NCBI RefSeq assembly: GCF_022565915.1
Contig: NZ_JAJOYX010000003.1
Location: 248,001-312,000, forward strand
Direction of reading: 5' to 3'
Length of the DNA: 64,000 nucleotides
DNA from: Nesterenkonia sp. LB17
GTDB lineage: Bacteria > Actinomycetota > Actinomycetes > Actinomycetales > Micrococcaceae
Below the pieces are notes generated by a model. It made no database searches, had not been told where the DNA came from, and saw nothing but the letters and a program-made list of their open reading frames with translations. The translations under genes and the position numbers were made by a program. Shown here in pieces: positions 14,905 to 24,109 of the stretch (position 1 is its first letter; every line of letters begins with the position of its first letter).

Positions 14905-15960
14905 TCAGTCGGTGAGGTCCTCGAAGGGCACCTCATAGCGCAGGATCGCGGCGACCGACCCCTGTGCCTGGGTGCCGAGGATCCCCACAGACGCGCCGAC
15001 GCCGGCGGCTCCGGCGAGCAGCTCGTCCTCTTCGGGATCGCGCTCACGCGGCCGGAGCAGCAGGGTCTCCACGGCACCGAGTCGAAGGGCGGCCCGGATG
15101 GCCTCAGGGTCCTCCGCAGAACGCCCCTTTCCGCGGGCCTCCCCGAGGCGCTCGGTCTGTTCGTCGGCGCGCCGGATCACCACGCGACGAGCGATGACGG
15201 ACAGCTCCTCGCGAAGCGCCTCTTCGGTGCCCTCATCGGCGCTGCCCGAGGGGATGCCGCCGCCTGTCTCGGCCTCCACCGTGAGCTTCCGCAGCGCATG
15301 CGGAAGCTCCTCATGCAGTGCACGGCGCCCCTGGATCTCCCCGGCGACGACGATCACGTCGGGCCGCCAAGAGTCGGCGATCTCCGCCACGCCGGCGGCG
15401 ATGTCTCGGATGTTCCGCGCAGCGGCCTCATCGGCTGAGCGTTGGATCCGCTTGTGGCTCATTGCGCCCTCACGGGGCTTGTGCACCGATTCGACGCTGC
15501 CCCGGACCGTCTCCTCGGAGCCGGCGTCCAGCAGGTCGTCTCCTGTGACGACGAGGCGGCGGATGACGGCCTGCTTCTGATCGGCGATGGCCACGAGCAT
15601 CCGGGCCGCGGCGAGCCGATGTCGGATATAGGCGCCAAGCTGAGGCGGCTCCGCGAGCACGGCGAGATCCCCGGTCTCCTGGGCGGCGTCGAAGCGCTCT
15701 TCGAGCACCACGCGGGACCTGTCGGCCACCAGCACGCGACCCTCGGCCTGGACCTCCTGCGCCTTGGCGCTCGCGAGGGCCTCATCCAGAGAGGTCAGGG
15801 CCGCCTCGGAAGTGCCCGCATGAGCCAGCTGCGAGCGCAGGTCGTGCCAGCGCAGACGGATCTCGTTCGCGGCCTCGGCGGACGGGGAACGCGCTTCGAG
15901 GTAGACGGTGGCGAAGGGGCCTTCGGCCTCGTAGACGCCCCGGAGAGTCGACAGCTGCAT
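14905..15960 (-). CDS. Archaeo-eukaryotic release-factor-like protein (baeRF/Rv2629-like)
   Basis: A 351-residue cytosolic protein. The N-terminus (LRGVYEAEGPFATVYLEARSP), the central YIRHRLAAARMLVAIADQKQA strand, the DVIVVAGE motif and the C-terminal ETLLLRPRERDPEEDELL...GVGASVGILG match my recollection of the Vms1/eRF1-like bacterial family containing mycobacterial Rv2629. Relatives such as Balon bind the ribosomal A site during hibernation; a ribosome-associated stress role is therefore plausible but is inference from family. It stands alone upstream of gatCAB, separated by a strong terminator. No GGQ motif is seen. Confidence 0.75.
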   Translation of the reverse strand: MQLSTLRGVYEAEGPFATVYLEARSPSAEAANEIRLRWHDLRSQLAHAGTSEAALTSLDEALASAKAQEVQAEGRVLVADRSRVVLEERFDAAQETGDLAVLAEPPQLGAYIRHRLAAARMLVAIADQKQAVIRRLVVTGDDLLDAGSEETVRGSVESVHKPREGAMSHKRIQRSADEAAARNIRDIAAGVAEIADSWRPDVIVVAGEIQGRRALHEELPHALRKLTVEAETGGGIPSGSADEGTEEALREELSVIARRVVIRRADEQTERLGEARGKGRSAEDPEAIRAALRLGAVETLLLRPRERDPEEDELLAGAAGVGASVGILGTQAQGSVAAILRYEVPFEDLTD

Positions 15961-16076
15961 GGGTGATCCTTCCTATGTGCGAGGAAGGTCGCGCAGGTTC
16001 TCCTGCACCGTCCGGCGCACGCGGTCTGTGGCAACAGATGACTGGTGCTGACGCTAGTCACCGTGCCGGGAGAAGG

Positions 16077-16856
16077 TCAACCGTCCTGCTCCTGGACGTC
16101 CACGACGACGACGGTGACGTTGTCACGTCCCCCGGCTCGCAGTGCCTGGTGGATCAGCCAATCCACGGTGTCCTGGGCGTTGCGCCCGGCGCCGAGGATG
16201 CGTTCCATCTCGGAGTCGTTCAGCTCTCCACTGAGTCCGTCGGAACAGATCATCAGTCGCTGACCGGCACGCACCGGGGAGCTGAAGTAGTCCGCGTCCC
16301 ACATGTCGCCGGCACCCAGGGCCCGGGTGATGACGTTGCGCTGCGGGTGGCTGTGCAGCTCCTCCGCGGTGATGAGCCCAGATTCGAACATGTCCTGGAC
16401 CTGGGAGTGGTCGCGGCTCAGCTGCTGCAGCCGGGAATCCTCGAAGAGGTAGGTGCGGGAGTCGCCGATGTTGAAGACGAGCCAGTTCAAGCCTTCTCCC
16501 TGGTCCGCCAGCAGCGCCCCGGAGACCGTGGTGCCGGCCTTGGAGTCTGTGGCCTCGCGGATCCGCTGGTCCGCCTCGGCCAGGAAGGTCTGGATCTGAT
16601 CCCGGGCGACTCGTCCTTCGGCCTGGTTCCAGCCATCGGCCAGTGTCTGCACGGCCAGCGCCGAGGCGACCTCTCCGGCCTCATGTCCACCCATGCCGTC
16701 GGCCACGGCGAAGAGCGTGTCGGTGATCACCGAGGAGTCCTCGTTGAGTTCACGGCGAAGGCCCACGTGGGACCCGTATCCGTAGTCGAGGTAGAGGCCT
16801 GCGGGCTGGACCGGCTGCTCCCGGGGTTCCTCTGGACTGTCTGCGCTGGCTGCCAC
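16077..16856 (-). CDS. PP2C-family serine/threonine phosphatase
   Basis: A 259-residue metal-dependent phosphatase. Metal-coordinating motifs are RRELNEDS, VADGMGGHEAGE, CSDGLSGEL and GGRDNVTVVVVD in the usual order. There is no transmembrane segment, so unlike PstP it is cytosolic. The GTG start at 16856 is preceded by GGTGAT. It lies just downstream of the adenylate cyclase gene on the same strand with an 84-bp gap, so the two may form a signalling unit. The phosphoprotein substrate is unknown. Confidence 0.93.
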   Translation of the reverse strand: MAASADSPEEPREQPVQPAGLYLDYGYGSHVGLRRELNEDSSVITDTLFAVADGMGGHEAGEVASALAVQTLADGWNQAEGRVARDQIQTFLAEADQRIREATDSKAGTTVSGALLADQGEGLNWLVFNIGDSRTYLFEDSRLQQLSRDHSQVQDMFESGLITAEELHSHPQRNVITRALGAGDMWDADYFSSPVRAGQRLMICSDGLSGELNDSEMERILGAGRNAQDTVDWLIHQALRAGGRDNVTVVVVDVQEQDG

Positions 16857-16940
16857 ATCACCATCTTGTCACGGTGCCGGTCCATGTGGGGACGGTGTGG
16901 CGCGTTTCGCACTGCGCCAGCGCTGATCCCAGGCGGGGCT

Positions 16941-18506
16941 TCAGCGGTTATCGGCGAGGATCCCGGCCCCCTGGCCGCGCAGCAGCATGTACGGCTGGAC
17001 CTCGCCGAAGCCGCGCACGATCCGCGGAGGCTGCGGGACCAGCAGGTAATCCGGGTCGGAATCCAGCGTCTGGGCGGTGACCTGGTCCACCAGGATCATG
17101 CCCGGATCCGCGAGCGAGGTCAGCCGGGCGGCGAGGTTCACGGTGGGTCCGTAGATGTCCCCCATCCGGGAGAGCACACGGCCCCAGACCACTGAGACCC
17201 GCGCCTCGGGCAGGACGTCGTCGGCGGCGATGGACTCCGCCAGGGCCAGCGCGATCTCGGCGCCGGCTTCGGGCGTCTCGGCGTTGTAGAGCACCTCGTC
17301 CCCGACGGTCTTGACCAGCCGGCCTCCGCCGATGGAGATGATCTCGGCACATTTCGACTCGAAGTGCTGCACCATATGCGCCAGCGTGCGCTCGTTCATC
17401 TGCCGCGACAGCGAGGTGTAGGAGACCAGATCGGCGAAGCCGACGGCGCGGGCCAGCGGCAGGGCGGCGTCATCCTCGGCCCCGGTGCGCCCCTGCTCGG
17501 TGGCCGCCAGGCCCGATTCCACCCGGACGGTGAGGCGCTGCAGGGCGGCCGAGAGCTGGCGGCGCCAGGTGTAGCCGATGAGCTTCTGGATCGGGTCGAT
17601 CAGCTTGGGCAGCGTCTCCACGACCTGGGTGCGCGCCACCGCGTCGGAGAGCTGGCCGTTGGCGATCTTGTCCTCCACCAGGGCCTCGATCTGCCAGACC
17701 ACCATGCGGTCGGTCATCTGGCCCACCGATCGGGTCATCGAGATCGCGGTCTCCTCGTTGAGGTGACCGTCGCGGACCAGCTCGATCATCGTGGCCAGCG
17801 CCTCGACGTCGGTCTCGGTGAAGGCCTTGACGTCGTCATCGAGGTTGGGGAAGCCGAGCGCCCGCCAGAGCCGCCGGGCCGAGCGGGTGGAGACCCCCAG
17901 CTGATGAGCCATCTCGCGGTAGGTGAGGGTGCGTTCGGCCCCGAGCAGCCGGCGCTCGAGCTCACGGATGGTGCGGTGCCATTCGCGCTGCTCCATGCTC
18001 GGGATCGGGATGGCTGCGGTCTCCGGGGAGCGTTCATGGCCGGTGAGTGCCGCGGCGCCGGCGCCGTCATCTGCGTCGGCGCCGGTGTCGCGCTCGGTCT
18101 GCGCCTCCCGGGCGGCGAGGCCGGCGCTGCGATCGACCAGCCCCTCGGCCCCCACGGCGCCGTCGGGGCCGGCGGTGATGCGGCCTTCCCCGGCTTCCTG
18201 CAGAACGGTCTGGCGGACCTGGCCCTGCAGCCGCGGGGAATGGAAGTCAGACCAGTCCTGGCGGGCCGCCTCGAGCTCAGCGGAGGAGTAGTTGACCGAC
18301 ACCTCGCGCGGCGGACCCTCGGCTCCTGCCGCCTCGGCGGAGCCGGCGGCCTCCGGGGAGAGGCTGGAGGGCTCACCGCTGAGCTCGAGGCCGCGGCTGG
18401 CACCGGGGGGCGTGTAGCGCACTGCCCGCCACGAGGCGTCGGTGTCTTCGCCGCCGAGGTAGACCGGTCTGGGGTCGTGTCCTGGCGGCGTGCCGGGCTC
18501 AGGCAT
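16941..18506 (-). CDS. Class III adenylate cyclase with N-terminal helix-turn-helix
   Basis: A 521-residue protein that makes cAMP from ATP. The C-terminal catalytic domain (about 345-515) has the metal-binding VGFADLVSYTSL, the substrate Lys-Asp pair in GGRLVKTVGDEVLYN and the transition-state Asn/Arg in GPTVNLAARL. Ahead of it is a helical module (about 190-330) starting with YREMAHQLGVSTRSARRLWRAL, a MerR-like HTH as in mycobacterial Rv2212-type cyclases that sense pH or lipids. Residues 1-180 are acidic and low complexity. Its start overlaps the PH-domain gene stop by 8 bp, so they are co-translated. Confidence 0.93.
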   Translation of the reverse strand: MPEPGTPPGHDPRPVYLGGEDTDASWRAVRYTPPGASRGLELSGEPSSLSPEAAGSAEAAGAEGPPREVSVNYSSAELEAARQDWSDFHSPRLQGQVRQTVLQEAGEGRITAGPDGAVGAEGLVDRSAGLAAREAQTERDTGADADDGAGAAALTGHERSPETAAIPIPSMEQREWHRTIRELERRLLGAERTLTYREMAHQLGVSTRSARRLWRALGFPNLDDDVKAFTETDVEALATMIELVRDGHLNEETAISMTRSVGQMTDRMVVWQIEALVEDKIANGQLSDAVARTQVVETLPKLIDPIQKLIGYTWRRQLSAALQRLTVRVESGLAATEQGRTGAEDDAALPLARAVGFADLVSYTSLSRQMNERTLAHMVQHFESKCAEIISIGGGRLVKTVGDEVLYNAETPEAGAEIALALAESIAADDVLPEARVSVVWGRVLSRMGDIYGPTVNLAARLTSLADPGMILVDQVTAQTLDSDPDYLLVPQPPRIVRGFGEVQPYMLLRGQGAGILADNR

Positions 18507-19074
18507 AGTGTGCTTCTCCGTATCCTCCAGGAGCGGGTGCCTGGCTCGCGTACTGGGCAGCGACGTGCCGGCGATATTCGCCCAGCTCCTCGGCGATGAC
18601 GGTCTGGAAATGCGCGGCGTCGGGCATGTTGCTCAGCCGGGTGCGCTGGTGCTGACCATAGGCCCCATGGAGCAGGACCAGGTCACCCGCCGCTGACGTG
18701 GACTGGAGGCGGGACTGCTTCAGCTGCACCTCGGAGAGCAGCCCCAGCGGCACCACGCTGGCCTGCGCGGCGCCGAGCAGGTTCTTCTGCACCAGGCGGT
18801 GACTGGTCAGGTAGGTCATGCGGTTGCCCCAGGTCAGCAGTGGCTTGAGTGTGCCGAAGGCGAGCGCGAGGAGCCCGCCGGCCCAGATCACGAAGACTCC
18901 GATGTGCTGGTAGTGCTCGACGAACTCGGGCTGATCGGCGCGGGCGATGTAACCCAGCAGGAAGCTCATCACCATCACGGTGACGAGGAAGTTCAGCAGC
19001 GCGGGGAGCAGCGCGCGGTGGTGGGCGCGGGTGCGGATGACCACCTGCTCGCCGTCGACCAGCTTGAGCTTCAT
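18499..19074 (-). CDS. PH-domain (bPH2/YdbS-like) membrane protein
   Basis: About 191 residues with two transmembrane helices (ALLNFLVTVMVMSFLLGYI and HIGVFVIWAGGLLALAFG), then a bacterial PH domain containing MTYLTSHRLVQKNLLGAAQ. This is the usual architecture of YdbS/DUF304-type proteins, whose function is unclear. The ATG at 19074 has AGGAGG 12 bp upstream; an earlier ATG at 19137 adds a basic 21-residue extension but lacks a ribosome site. It overlaps the adenylate cyclase gene, hinting at a membrane-linked partner. Confidence 0.82.
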   Translation of the reverse strand: MKLKLVDGEQVVIRTRAHHRALLPALLNFLVTVMVMSFLLGYIARADQPEFVEHYQHIGVFVIWAGGLLALAFGTLKPLLTWGNRMTYLTSHRLVQKNLLGAAQASVVPLGLLSEVQLKQSRLQSTSAAGDLVLLHGAYGQHQRTRLSNMPDAAHFQTVIAEELGEYRRHVAAQYASQAPAPGGYGEAHYA

Positions 19075-19152
19075 CGCGAGCCACAGCCTCCTGCCGGTCT
19101 TCGTCCACGCTCCCCTAGCCAGGGCGCGCAAGTTCATATGCGATCTGCCGTG

Positions 19153-20163
19153 TCAGTCTACCGGGGGTGGCTGGGCACCGCCGCTGACCGCCCGGAGATG
19201 GGTCACGTCTCCGGCGGAGAAGGCTCTGAGCACGGGCGCACAGGGCTCCCAGTCACGCTCCGAGGCGGCGCGCCGCGCGATCACCTCCACCTGAAGCGCG
19301 CCCTGGGAGCTCAGCCGCTGCGCCACCCCGCGTTCGGCGCTGCCATCGGGGAGCTCCACACGGACCTCCTGGCCAAGGGTGGTCAGCACCTGACCGATCG
19401 TGTTGATCAGCACCTCGTCCACCGTCGCGGGGTCCTGCCGTGCGGCGTCCTCGATGCGGCCCAGCAGCTCCGCGAAGCGTTCCAAGAAGCAGCACAGCAG
19501 CTCGGTGCGAAGCTGCCCCGGCTCCTGGCTGCCCGCGGCGGGTCCTGATCCGATCTCCGCATCCGCGCCCCGGCGGTTGAGCTCGATCAGCACCGAGGTG
19601 GAGTTCTCGATGGGCAGCTGCTCAGGCGTCAGCAGCACGTTGATCCCGACCCCCAGCACGACGGCGCCCGGCACCGCGGTGGCCAGGATCCCGCTGACCT
19701 TCTTCGCCGGTCCGGAGGCCTGGGTCACCTGCACATCGTTGGGCCATTTCAGGACCGCGCGCTGATCCTCGGCATCCAGTCCGCAGTCCTGACGCAGCGT
19801 GTCCACCAGCGCCCGACCGGCGAGCATCGAGACCCAGCCCAGAAGCGCGGGATCAAGCTGCGGGCGCAGCACGATCGAGGTCGAGAGCGACGCCCCCTTC
19901 GGTGAGCTCCAGAGCCGACCCAGTCGACCCCGACCACCGGTCTGCTCCTCCGCGGTGAGCGCCGAGAGGTGCGGCCACGCCGTCGTCGCCTGCCGTGTCG
20001 GCTGCGGTCGCGACTGCGCCTCTTCGGCAAGCACCTGACTCAGCCACTCGTTGGTGGACCCGACCGACTCGATCCGCTGGATCCGGGCATAGGCTCCCCC
20101 GGCGTCGGTGTGGAGGCGTCGGGCGAGCAGGGCCTCATCGAGTGGTGGCAGCGCGGCAGTCAT
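19153..20163 (-). CDS. birA: Biotin--[acetyl-CoA-carboxylase] ligase
   Basis: Activates biotin to biotinyl-AMP and attaches it to the Lys of biotin carriers. It has 336 residues. The catalytic loop GRGRLGRLWSSPKG and KWPNDV motif are present, followed by the C-terminal SH3-like domain. It lacks the N-terminal DNA-binding domain of E. coli BirA, so it is a catalytic (group I) ligase and not a repressor. It lies 1.2 kb from accD, with one SDR gene between; its probable client is the AccA biotin-carrier Lys at about 25880. Confidence 0.95.
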   Translation of the reverse strand: MTAALPPLDEALLARRLHTDAGGAYARIQRIESVGSTNEWLSQVLAEEAQSRPQPTRQATTAWPHLSALTAEEQTGGRGRLGRLWSSPKGASLSTSIVLRPQLDPALLGWVSMLAGRALVDTLRQDCGLDAEDQRAVLKWPNDVQVTQASGPAKKVSGILATAVPGAVVLGVGINVLLTPEQLPIENSTSVLIELNRRGADAEIGSGPAAGSQEPGQLRTELLCCFLERFAELLGRIEDAARQDPATVDEVLINTIGQVLTTLGQEVRVELPDGSAERGVAQRLSSQGALQVEVIARRAASERDWEPCAPVLRAFSAGDVTHLRAVSGGAQPPPVD

Positions 20164-20199
20164 GAGCCCAGGCTAGGCCACGGGATCGGCGGGGACCCC

Positions 20200-21207
20200 T
20201 CAGAGGAAGGCGTCGGGGATCAGCTCGGCCTCGGGATCCACCGCATAGTCGGTGAAGTCCTCGACGCCCAGCTGGCGCAGCACCTGCTCGTCGGTGAGGA
20301 AGGCCCCGCTGATCGGGCGCAGCTTCCCATCGGGCGCGGCCGTGGTGACCTGGCCGGAGAGCATGGCCACGGCGGCGTCGGCGACGATGTCCACCCGTCG
20401 GGCTCCGCGGATCATGGTCTCGCCCTGCTCACCGGCGAGCGCGGCCAGGTTCCGGATCGCGGCGGTGTCGATATAGGTGGCGGGCCAGAGCGAGTTCACC
20501 GCCACGCCGTCTGGCTCGAGCTCGGCGGCCAGACCCACGGTGGTCATCGACATCCCGTACTTGGACATCGTGTAGGCCAGATGCCGACCGAGCCAGATCG
20601 GGTCCAGGCCGGCCTCGCTCAGCGCCAGCGGCGGGGAGAGGGTCAGGATCTGTGGGGTGAATTCCGGCTCCGCCGCTGCTCCTGCCGCAGACCCCGAGGC
20701 CGTGCCGTCGGCGGGGGCCCGGTGCTTCGCGGCGCTGGTGCGCAGGTGCGGAGCGGCGGTCTTCGAGAGCAGGAAGGTGCCGCGGACGTTGATGTCGTGC
20801 ATCAGGTCGTAGCGCTTCATGTCCAGCACCTCGGTGGGTGAGAGATCGATCGCCGAGGCGTTGTTGATGACGATGTCGATCCCGCCGAAGGCCTCCACGG
20901 TCTGCTCGACGGCGGAGAGCACGTCCTCATCGCGGCGCACGTCGCCGACCACGGCCAGTCCCTGACCGCCGGCCGCCCGGATGTCCTCCACCGCGGTGTG
21001 CACGGTGCCGGCGAGCTTCGGGTGCGGGGTGTCGGTCTTGGCCAGCAGCGCCACGTTGGCTCCACGGGCCGCCAGTGCGACGGCGATGGCGTGTCCGATG
21101 CCCCGGGATCCGCCGGAGATCAGCGCGGTGCGTCCGGTGAGTTCGCCGGCGGCGGCGGGACTGGTCTTCGCGGCAGGTTCGGTGTCAGGTGTTGTGAACT
21201 GGGTCAT
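20200..21207 (-). CDS. Short-chain dehydrogenase/reductase (HSDL2-like)
   Basis: A 335-residue NAD(P)-dependent oxidoreductase. The Rossmann motif is ISGGSRGIGHAIA, the structural NNAS motif is present, and the catalytic pair is in YTMSKYG. The region after residue 160 carries an Ala/Gly-rich loop (GTASGSAAGAAAEP) before the LSPPLAL strand, and the general pattern resembles the HSDL2 group linked to fatty-acid metabolism. It is followed by birA (36-bp gap) and diverges from accD, consistent with a lipid-related role. The substrate is unknown. Confidence 0.88.
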   Translation of the reverse strand: MTQFTTPDTEPAAKTSPAAAGELTGRTALISGGSRGIGHAIAVALAARGANVALLAKTDTPHPKLAGTVHTAVEDIRAAGGQGLAVVGDVRRDEDVLSAVEQTVEAFGGIDIVINNASAIDLSPTEVLDMKRYDLMHDINVRGTFLLSKTAAPHLRTSAAKHRAPADGTASGSAAGAAAEPEFTPQILTLSPPLALSEAGLDPIWLGRHLAYTMSKYGMSMTTVGLAAELEPDGVAVNSLWPATYIDTAAIRNLAALAGEQGETMIRGARRVDIVADAAVAMLSGQVTTAAPDGKLRPISGAFLTDEQVLRQLGVEDFTDYAVDPEAELIPDAFL

Positions 21208-21291
21208 AGGAGCACCCTACCGGTGAGTAACCATGGGCGGAAGCGTCTGGCTCCGTCCAAGCATGCAAGTCCCGTCTGGCTTTTTGTAGAG

Positions 21292-21347
21292 AGTCCACAG
21301 CGGAACGGCCCCCACCCGTGGATAGACTGGCCGCTGAATTGTGGACT
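21292..21347. promoter_or_regulatory. Interrupted dyad upstream of accD
   Basis: AGTCCACAGCGG (21292-21303) is mirrored by CCGCT (21331-21335) and GTGGACT (21341-21347), the right half being split by GAATT. A TAGACT hexamer at 21323-21328 inside it could be a -10 box. It lies in the SDR-accD divergent gap. A regulatory role is a guess. Confidence 0.35.
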
Positions 21348-21386
21348 TCCTCCAGCCTGCGATCGGAAAGGTGCCACCGCGCAGCC

Positions 21387-22970
21387 ATGACGTCAGATCT
21401 CACCACCACCGCCGGCAAGCTGGCCGACTTCCGCCGGCGACGCGACAAGACCCATGCCCCTGCCGGGGAGGAAGCCGTCGCCAAGCAGCACAGCCGCGGG
21501 AAGAACACCGCCCGCGAACGCATCGACATGCTCCTGGATCCCGACTCCTTCGTCGAGCTCGACGCCATGGCGGTGCACCGCTCCAGCTCCTTCGGGATGG
21601 AGACCCGCCATCCGCTGGGCGACGGACTGGTCTCGGGCTACGGCACCATCGATGATCGCCTCGTCGCCGTCTACTCCCAGGACTTCACGGTCTTCGGCGG
21701 ATCCCTCTCGAAGGTCAACGGGGAGAAGATCGTCAAGGTCCAGGAGTTCGCCGCCCGCAACGGCTGCCCGGTGATCGGGATCAACGACGGCGGCGGGGCG
21801 CGCATCCAGGAGGGCGTGTCCTCGCTGGCGATGTTCGCCGACATCTTCCGGAACAACGTCCACTCTTCTGGAGTGATACCGCAGATCACCCTGATCATGG
21901 GCCCTGCCGCCGGCGGCGCCGCCTACTCCCCTGCGCTGACCGACTTCGTGATCATGGTGGACAAGACATCCCACATGTTCATCACCGGGCCCGACGTCAT
22001 CAAGTCCGTCACCGGTGAGGACGTCGACATGGAGACCCTGGGCGGGGCCCGGTCCCACTCCACGGTCACCGGAACGGCGGCCTATATGGCCTCCGACGAG
22101 GCCGACGCCGTGGAGTTCGCCAAGGAGCTGCTGGAGTTCCTCCCGCTGAACAACCTGGCGGAGGCCCCCATCGAGGACCATGAGGAGCGGCCCAAGATCG
22201 AGACCGGCGACGAGGCGCTCAATGCGCTGATCCCGGACTCCTCCTCCGCCCCCTATGACATGCGCGTCCTGATCGAACAGATCCTCGATGACGGCCACTT
22301 CCTGGAGCTGCAGAGCCTCTACGCCCCCAACGTCACCATCGGCTTCGGCCGGGTCGAGGGCCGCTCGGTCGGCGTGGTCGCGAACCAGCCCACCCAGTTC
22401 GCCGGCACCCTGGACATCGCCGCCTCCGAGAAGGCCGCCCGGTTCGTCCGCTTCTGCGACTCCTTCAACATCCCGATCCTGACCCTGGTCGACGTCCCGG
22501 GCTTCCTGCCCGGCACCGACCAGGAGTTCAACGGGATCATCCGGCGCGGCGCCAAGCTGCTCTACGCCTACGCCGAGGCGACGGTGCCGAAGATCACGGT
22601 GATCACCCGCAAGGCCTTCGGCGGCGCCTACATCGTGATGGGCTCCAAGAAGCTCGGCGCCGATGTGAACCTGGCCTGGCCCACCGCGCAGATCGGGGTG
22701 ATGGGGGCCCAGGGCGCGGTGAACATCCTCTACCGGCGCGACCTCGCCGCGGTGGAGAAGTCCGGCGGGGACGTGGAGGGACGCCGGAAGTCGCTGATCG
22801 CCGACTACGAGGCCGAGCTGCTGAACCCCTACCAGGCGGCTGAGCTCGGCTACATCGACGCGGTGATCGAACCTGCCGAGACCCGCTGGCAGATCTCCAA
22901 CGCCCTGCGCGCCACCCAGCACAAGCGCGAGGCGCTGCCGGCCAAGAAGCACGGAAACATTCCGCTCTAG
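21387..22970 (+). CDS. accD: Acyl-CoA (acetyl/propionyl-CoA) carboxylase beta subunit
   Basis: The carboxyltransferase that moves CO2 from biotin to acetyl- or propionyl-CoA, giving malonyl- or methylmalonyl-CoA for lipid synthesis. It has 527 residues. It shows the [15 protein letters not shown]-type oxyanion region, the [17 protein letters not shown] loop and the second oxyanion loop [14 protein letters not shown]. The ATG at 21387 fits the family start better than the in-frame codon at 21318. It forms one transcription unit with accE, maf and accA; accE starts 14 bp later. Confidence 0.96.
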   Translation: MTSDLTTTAGKLADFRRRRDKTHAPAGEEAVAKQHSRGKNTARERIDMLLDPDSFVELDAMAVHRSSSFGMETRHPLGDGLVSGYGTIDDRLVAVYSQDFTVFGGSLSKVNGEKIVKVQEFAARNGCPVIGINDGGGARIQEGVSSLAMFADIFRNNVHSSGVIPQITLIMGPAAGGAAYSPALTDFVIMVDKTSHMFITGPDVIKSVTGEDVDMETLGGARSHSTVTGTAAYMASDEADAVEFAKELLEFLPLNNLAEAPIEDHEERPKIETGDEALNALIPDSSSAPYDMRVLIEQILDDGHFLELQSLYAPNVTIGFGRVEGRSVGVVANQPTQFAGTLDIAASEKAARFVRFCDSFNIPILTLVDVPGFLPGTDQEFNGIIRRGAKLLYAYAEATVPKITVITRKAFGGAYIVMGSKKLGADVNLAWPTAQIGVMGAQGAVNILYRRDLAAVEKSGGDVEGRRKSLIADYEAELLNPYQAAELGYIDAVIEPAETRWQISNALRATQHKREALPAKKHGNIPL

Positions 22971-22984
22971 AAGGGCTTCAGACC

Positions 22985-23377
22985 ATGACCCACGCAATCC
23001 TGAGCACCGAGCAGCTCCCCGAGGCCGACGCCGCGGCGAGCGTCTCCACCGACGCGGCCGAGCCTGCCGCGACGCTCGTGTCTGATGCGTCCGTTGAGGC
23101 CGAGCCGGGCTCTGGCTCTGAGCAGGACTCCGAGGCTGAGCAGGATGCCGAGGCCGTGGACGGCTCGGACCTGCAGATGGCCGGAGGGACTCTCAACGAT
23201 GAAGAGCTCGCCGCGGTGACCGCCGTGCTGGGCACCCTGGCCGGAGCCTCGGAGGTCGAGCACAACGGGGCCGGCAGCGCCGGCCCCAGCGACCGCACCC
23301 TGCAGCGGCGCCGTCGGCTCGGCCTGTGGGGTCGGCCCGGGCCGGACTCCTGGAAGCATGCGGCGGGCCTGCGATGA
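22985..23377 (+). CDS. accE: Acyl-CoA carboxylase epsilon subunit
   Basis: A 130-residue small subunit found in actinobacteria that stabilises the AccA-AccD complex. Residues 1-65 are acidic and low complexity (EAEPGSGSEQDSEAEQDAEA). The family core is at the end: LNDEELAAVTAVLGTLAG, then an Arg-rich LQRRRRLGLWGRPGPDSWKH. Its stop overlaps the maf start (ATGA). The assignment rests on the C-terminal signature plus the position between accD and accA. Confidence 0.9.
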   Translation: MTHAILSTEQLPEADAAASVSTDAAEPAATLVSDASVEAEPGSGSEQDSEAEQDAEAVDGSDLQMAGGTLNDEELAAVTAVLGTLAGASEVEHNGAGSAGPSDRTLQRRRRLGLWGRPGPDSWKHAAGLR

Positions 23378-24030
23378 CCCGCCTGATCCTCGGCTCCGCC
23401 TCGACCAGCCGAGCCCGCATCCTGACCCAGGCCGACGTGATCTTCACAGTCCGCGTCTCCGATGTCGACGAGCCCGCCGCGGTGGCCGCCGCCCAGGAGA
23501 AGCTCGACGGCGATCAGCTCACCCCGGCCATGGAGGCTCAGCTGCTCGCTGACCTGAAGGCCGCCGCCGTCGCGAATCTGCCCGGCATCAACAGCCGACC
23601 CTCGGTGATGGTGCTCGGCTGCGACTCGGTCTTCGAGCTCGACGGCGCCAGCTACGGGAAGCCCTTCGAGGTCGATGTCGCGGTGCAGCGCTGGAAGCAG
23701 ATGCGCGGACGCACCGGGGTGCTGCACACCGGCCACGCCCTGATCGACGCCTCCACCGGCACCCGGGCCCAGCGCACGGTCTCCACCCGAGTCAGCTTCG
23801 GTGAGCCCACCGACGCCGAGATCCAGCGCTACGCCGAGTCCGGCGAGCCGCTGAACTGCGCCGGCGGCTTCACCATCGACGGCCGCGGCGCCGCCTTCAT
23901 CGAGGCGATCGAGGGGGACCACCTCTCCGTCATCGGGGTCTCCCCCGCGGCGCTGCACTCGATGCTCGCCGAGCTGGGGCATTCCATCACCGACCTGTGG
24001 TCCCCGCCGCCCGCGGCCACCCACACCTGA
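23374..24030 (+). CDS. maf: Maf-family nucleotide pyrophosphatase
   Basis: Maf proteins hydrolyse non-canonical or canonical nucleoside triphosphates (dTTP/UTP or 7-methyl-GTP) and influence septation. It has 218 residues. The signature [12 protein letters not shown] is at the N-terminus, with the catalytic Asp in [12 protein letters not shown] and the [12 protein letters not shown] loop. The ATG at 23374 overlaps the accE stop, so it is translated within the carboxylase operon, an arrangement common in actinobacteria. Confidence 0.95.
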   Translation: MTRLILGSASTSRARILTQADVIFTVRVSDVDEPAAVAAAQEKLDGDQLTPAMEAQLLADLKAAAVANLPGINSRPSVMVLGCDSVFELDGASYGKPFEVDVAVQRWKQMRGRTGVLHTGHALIDASTGTRAQRTVSTRVSFGEPTDAEIQRYAESGEPLNCAGGFTIDGRGAAFIEAIEGDHLSVIGVSPAALHSMLAELGHSITDLWSPPPAATHT

Positions 24031-24109
24031 GACTTCCCAGGGGCGGCACTTCCCGCGCCTGCAGACCCACCCTCACCGGTGGGCGACAGCGAAAGCAGAG
24101 AGAGGAACC

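Noticed and set aside
19153-20163. BirA as transcriptional repressor of the adjacent carboxylase operon
   Set aside because: The protein starts directly with the catalytic domain and lacks the N-terminal helix-turn-helix needed for DNA binding.
21393-22997. A long minus-strand open frame opposite accD
   Set aside because: accD has complete family motifs; the antisense frame has shadow composition (Gly/Val/Asp/His-rich) and no ribosome site or motif.
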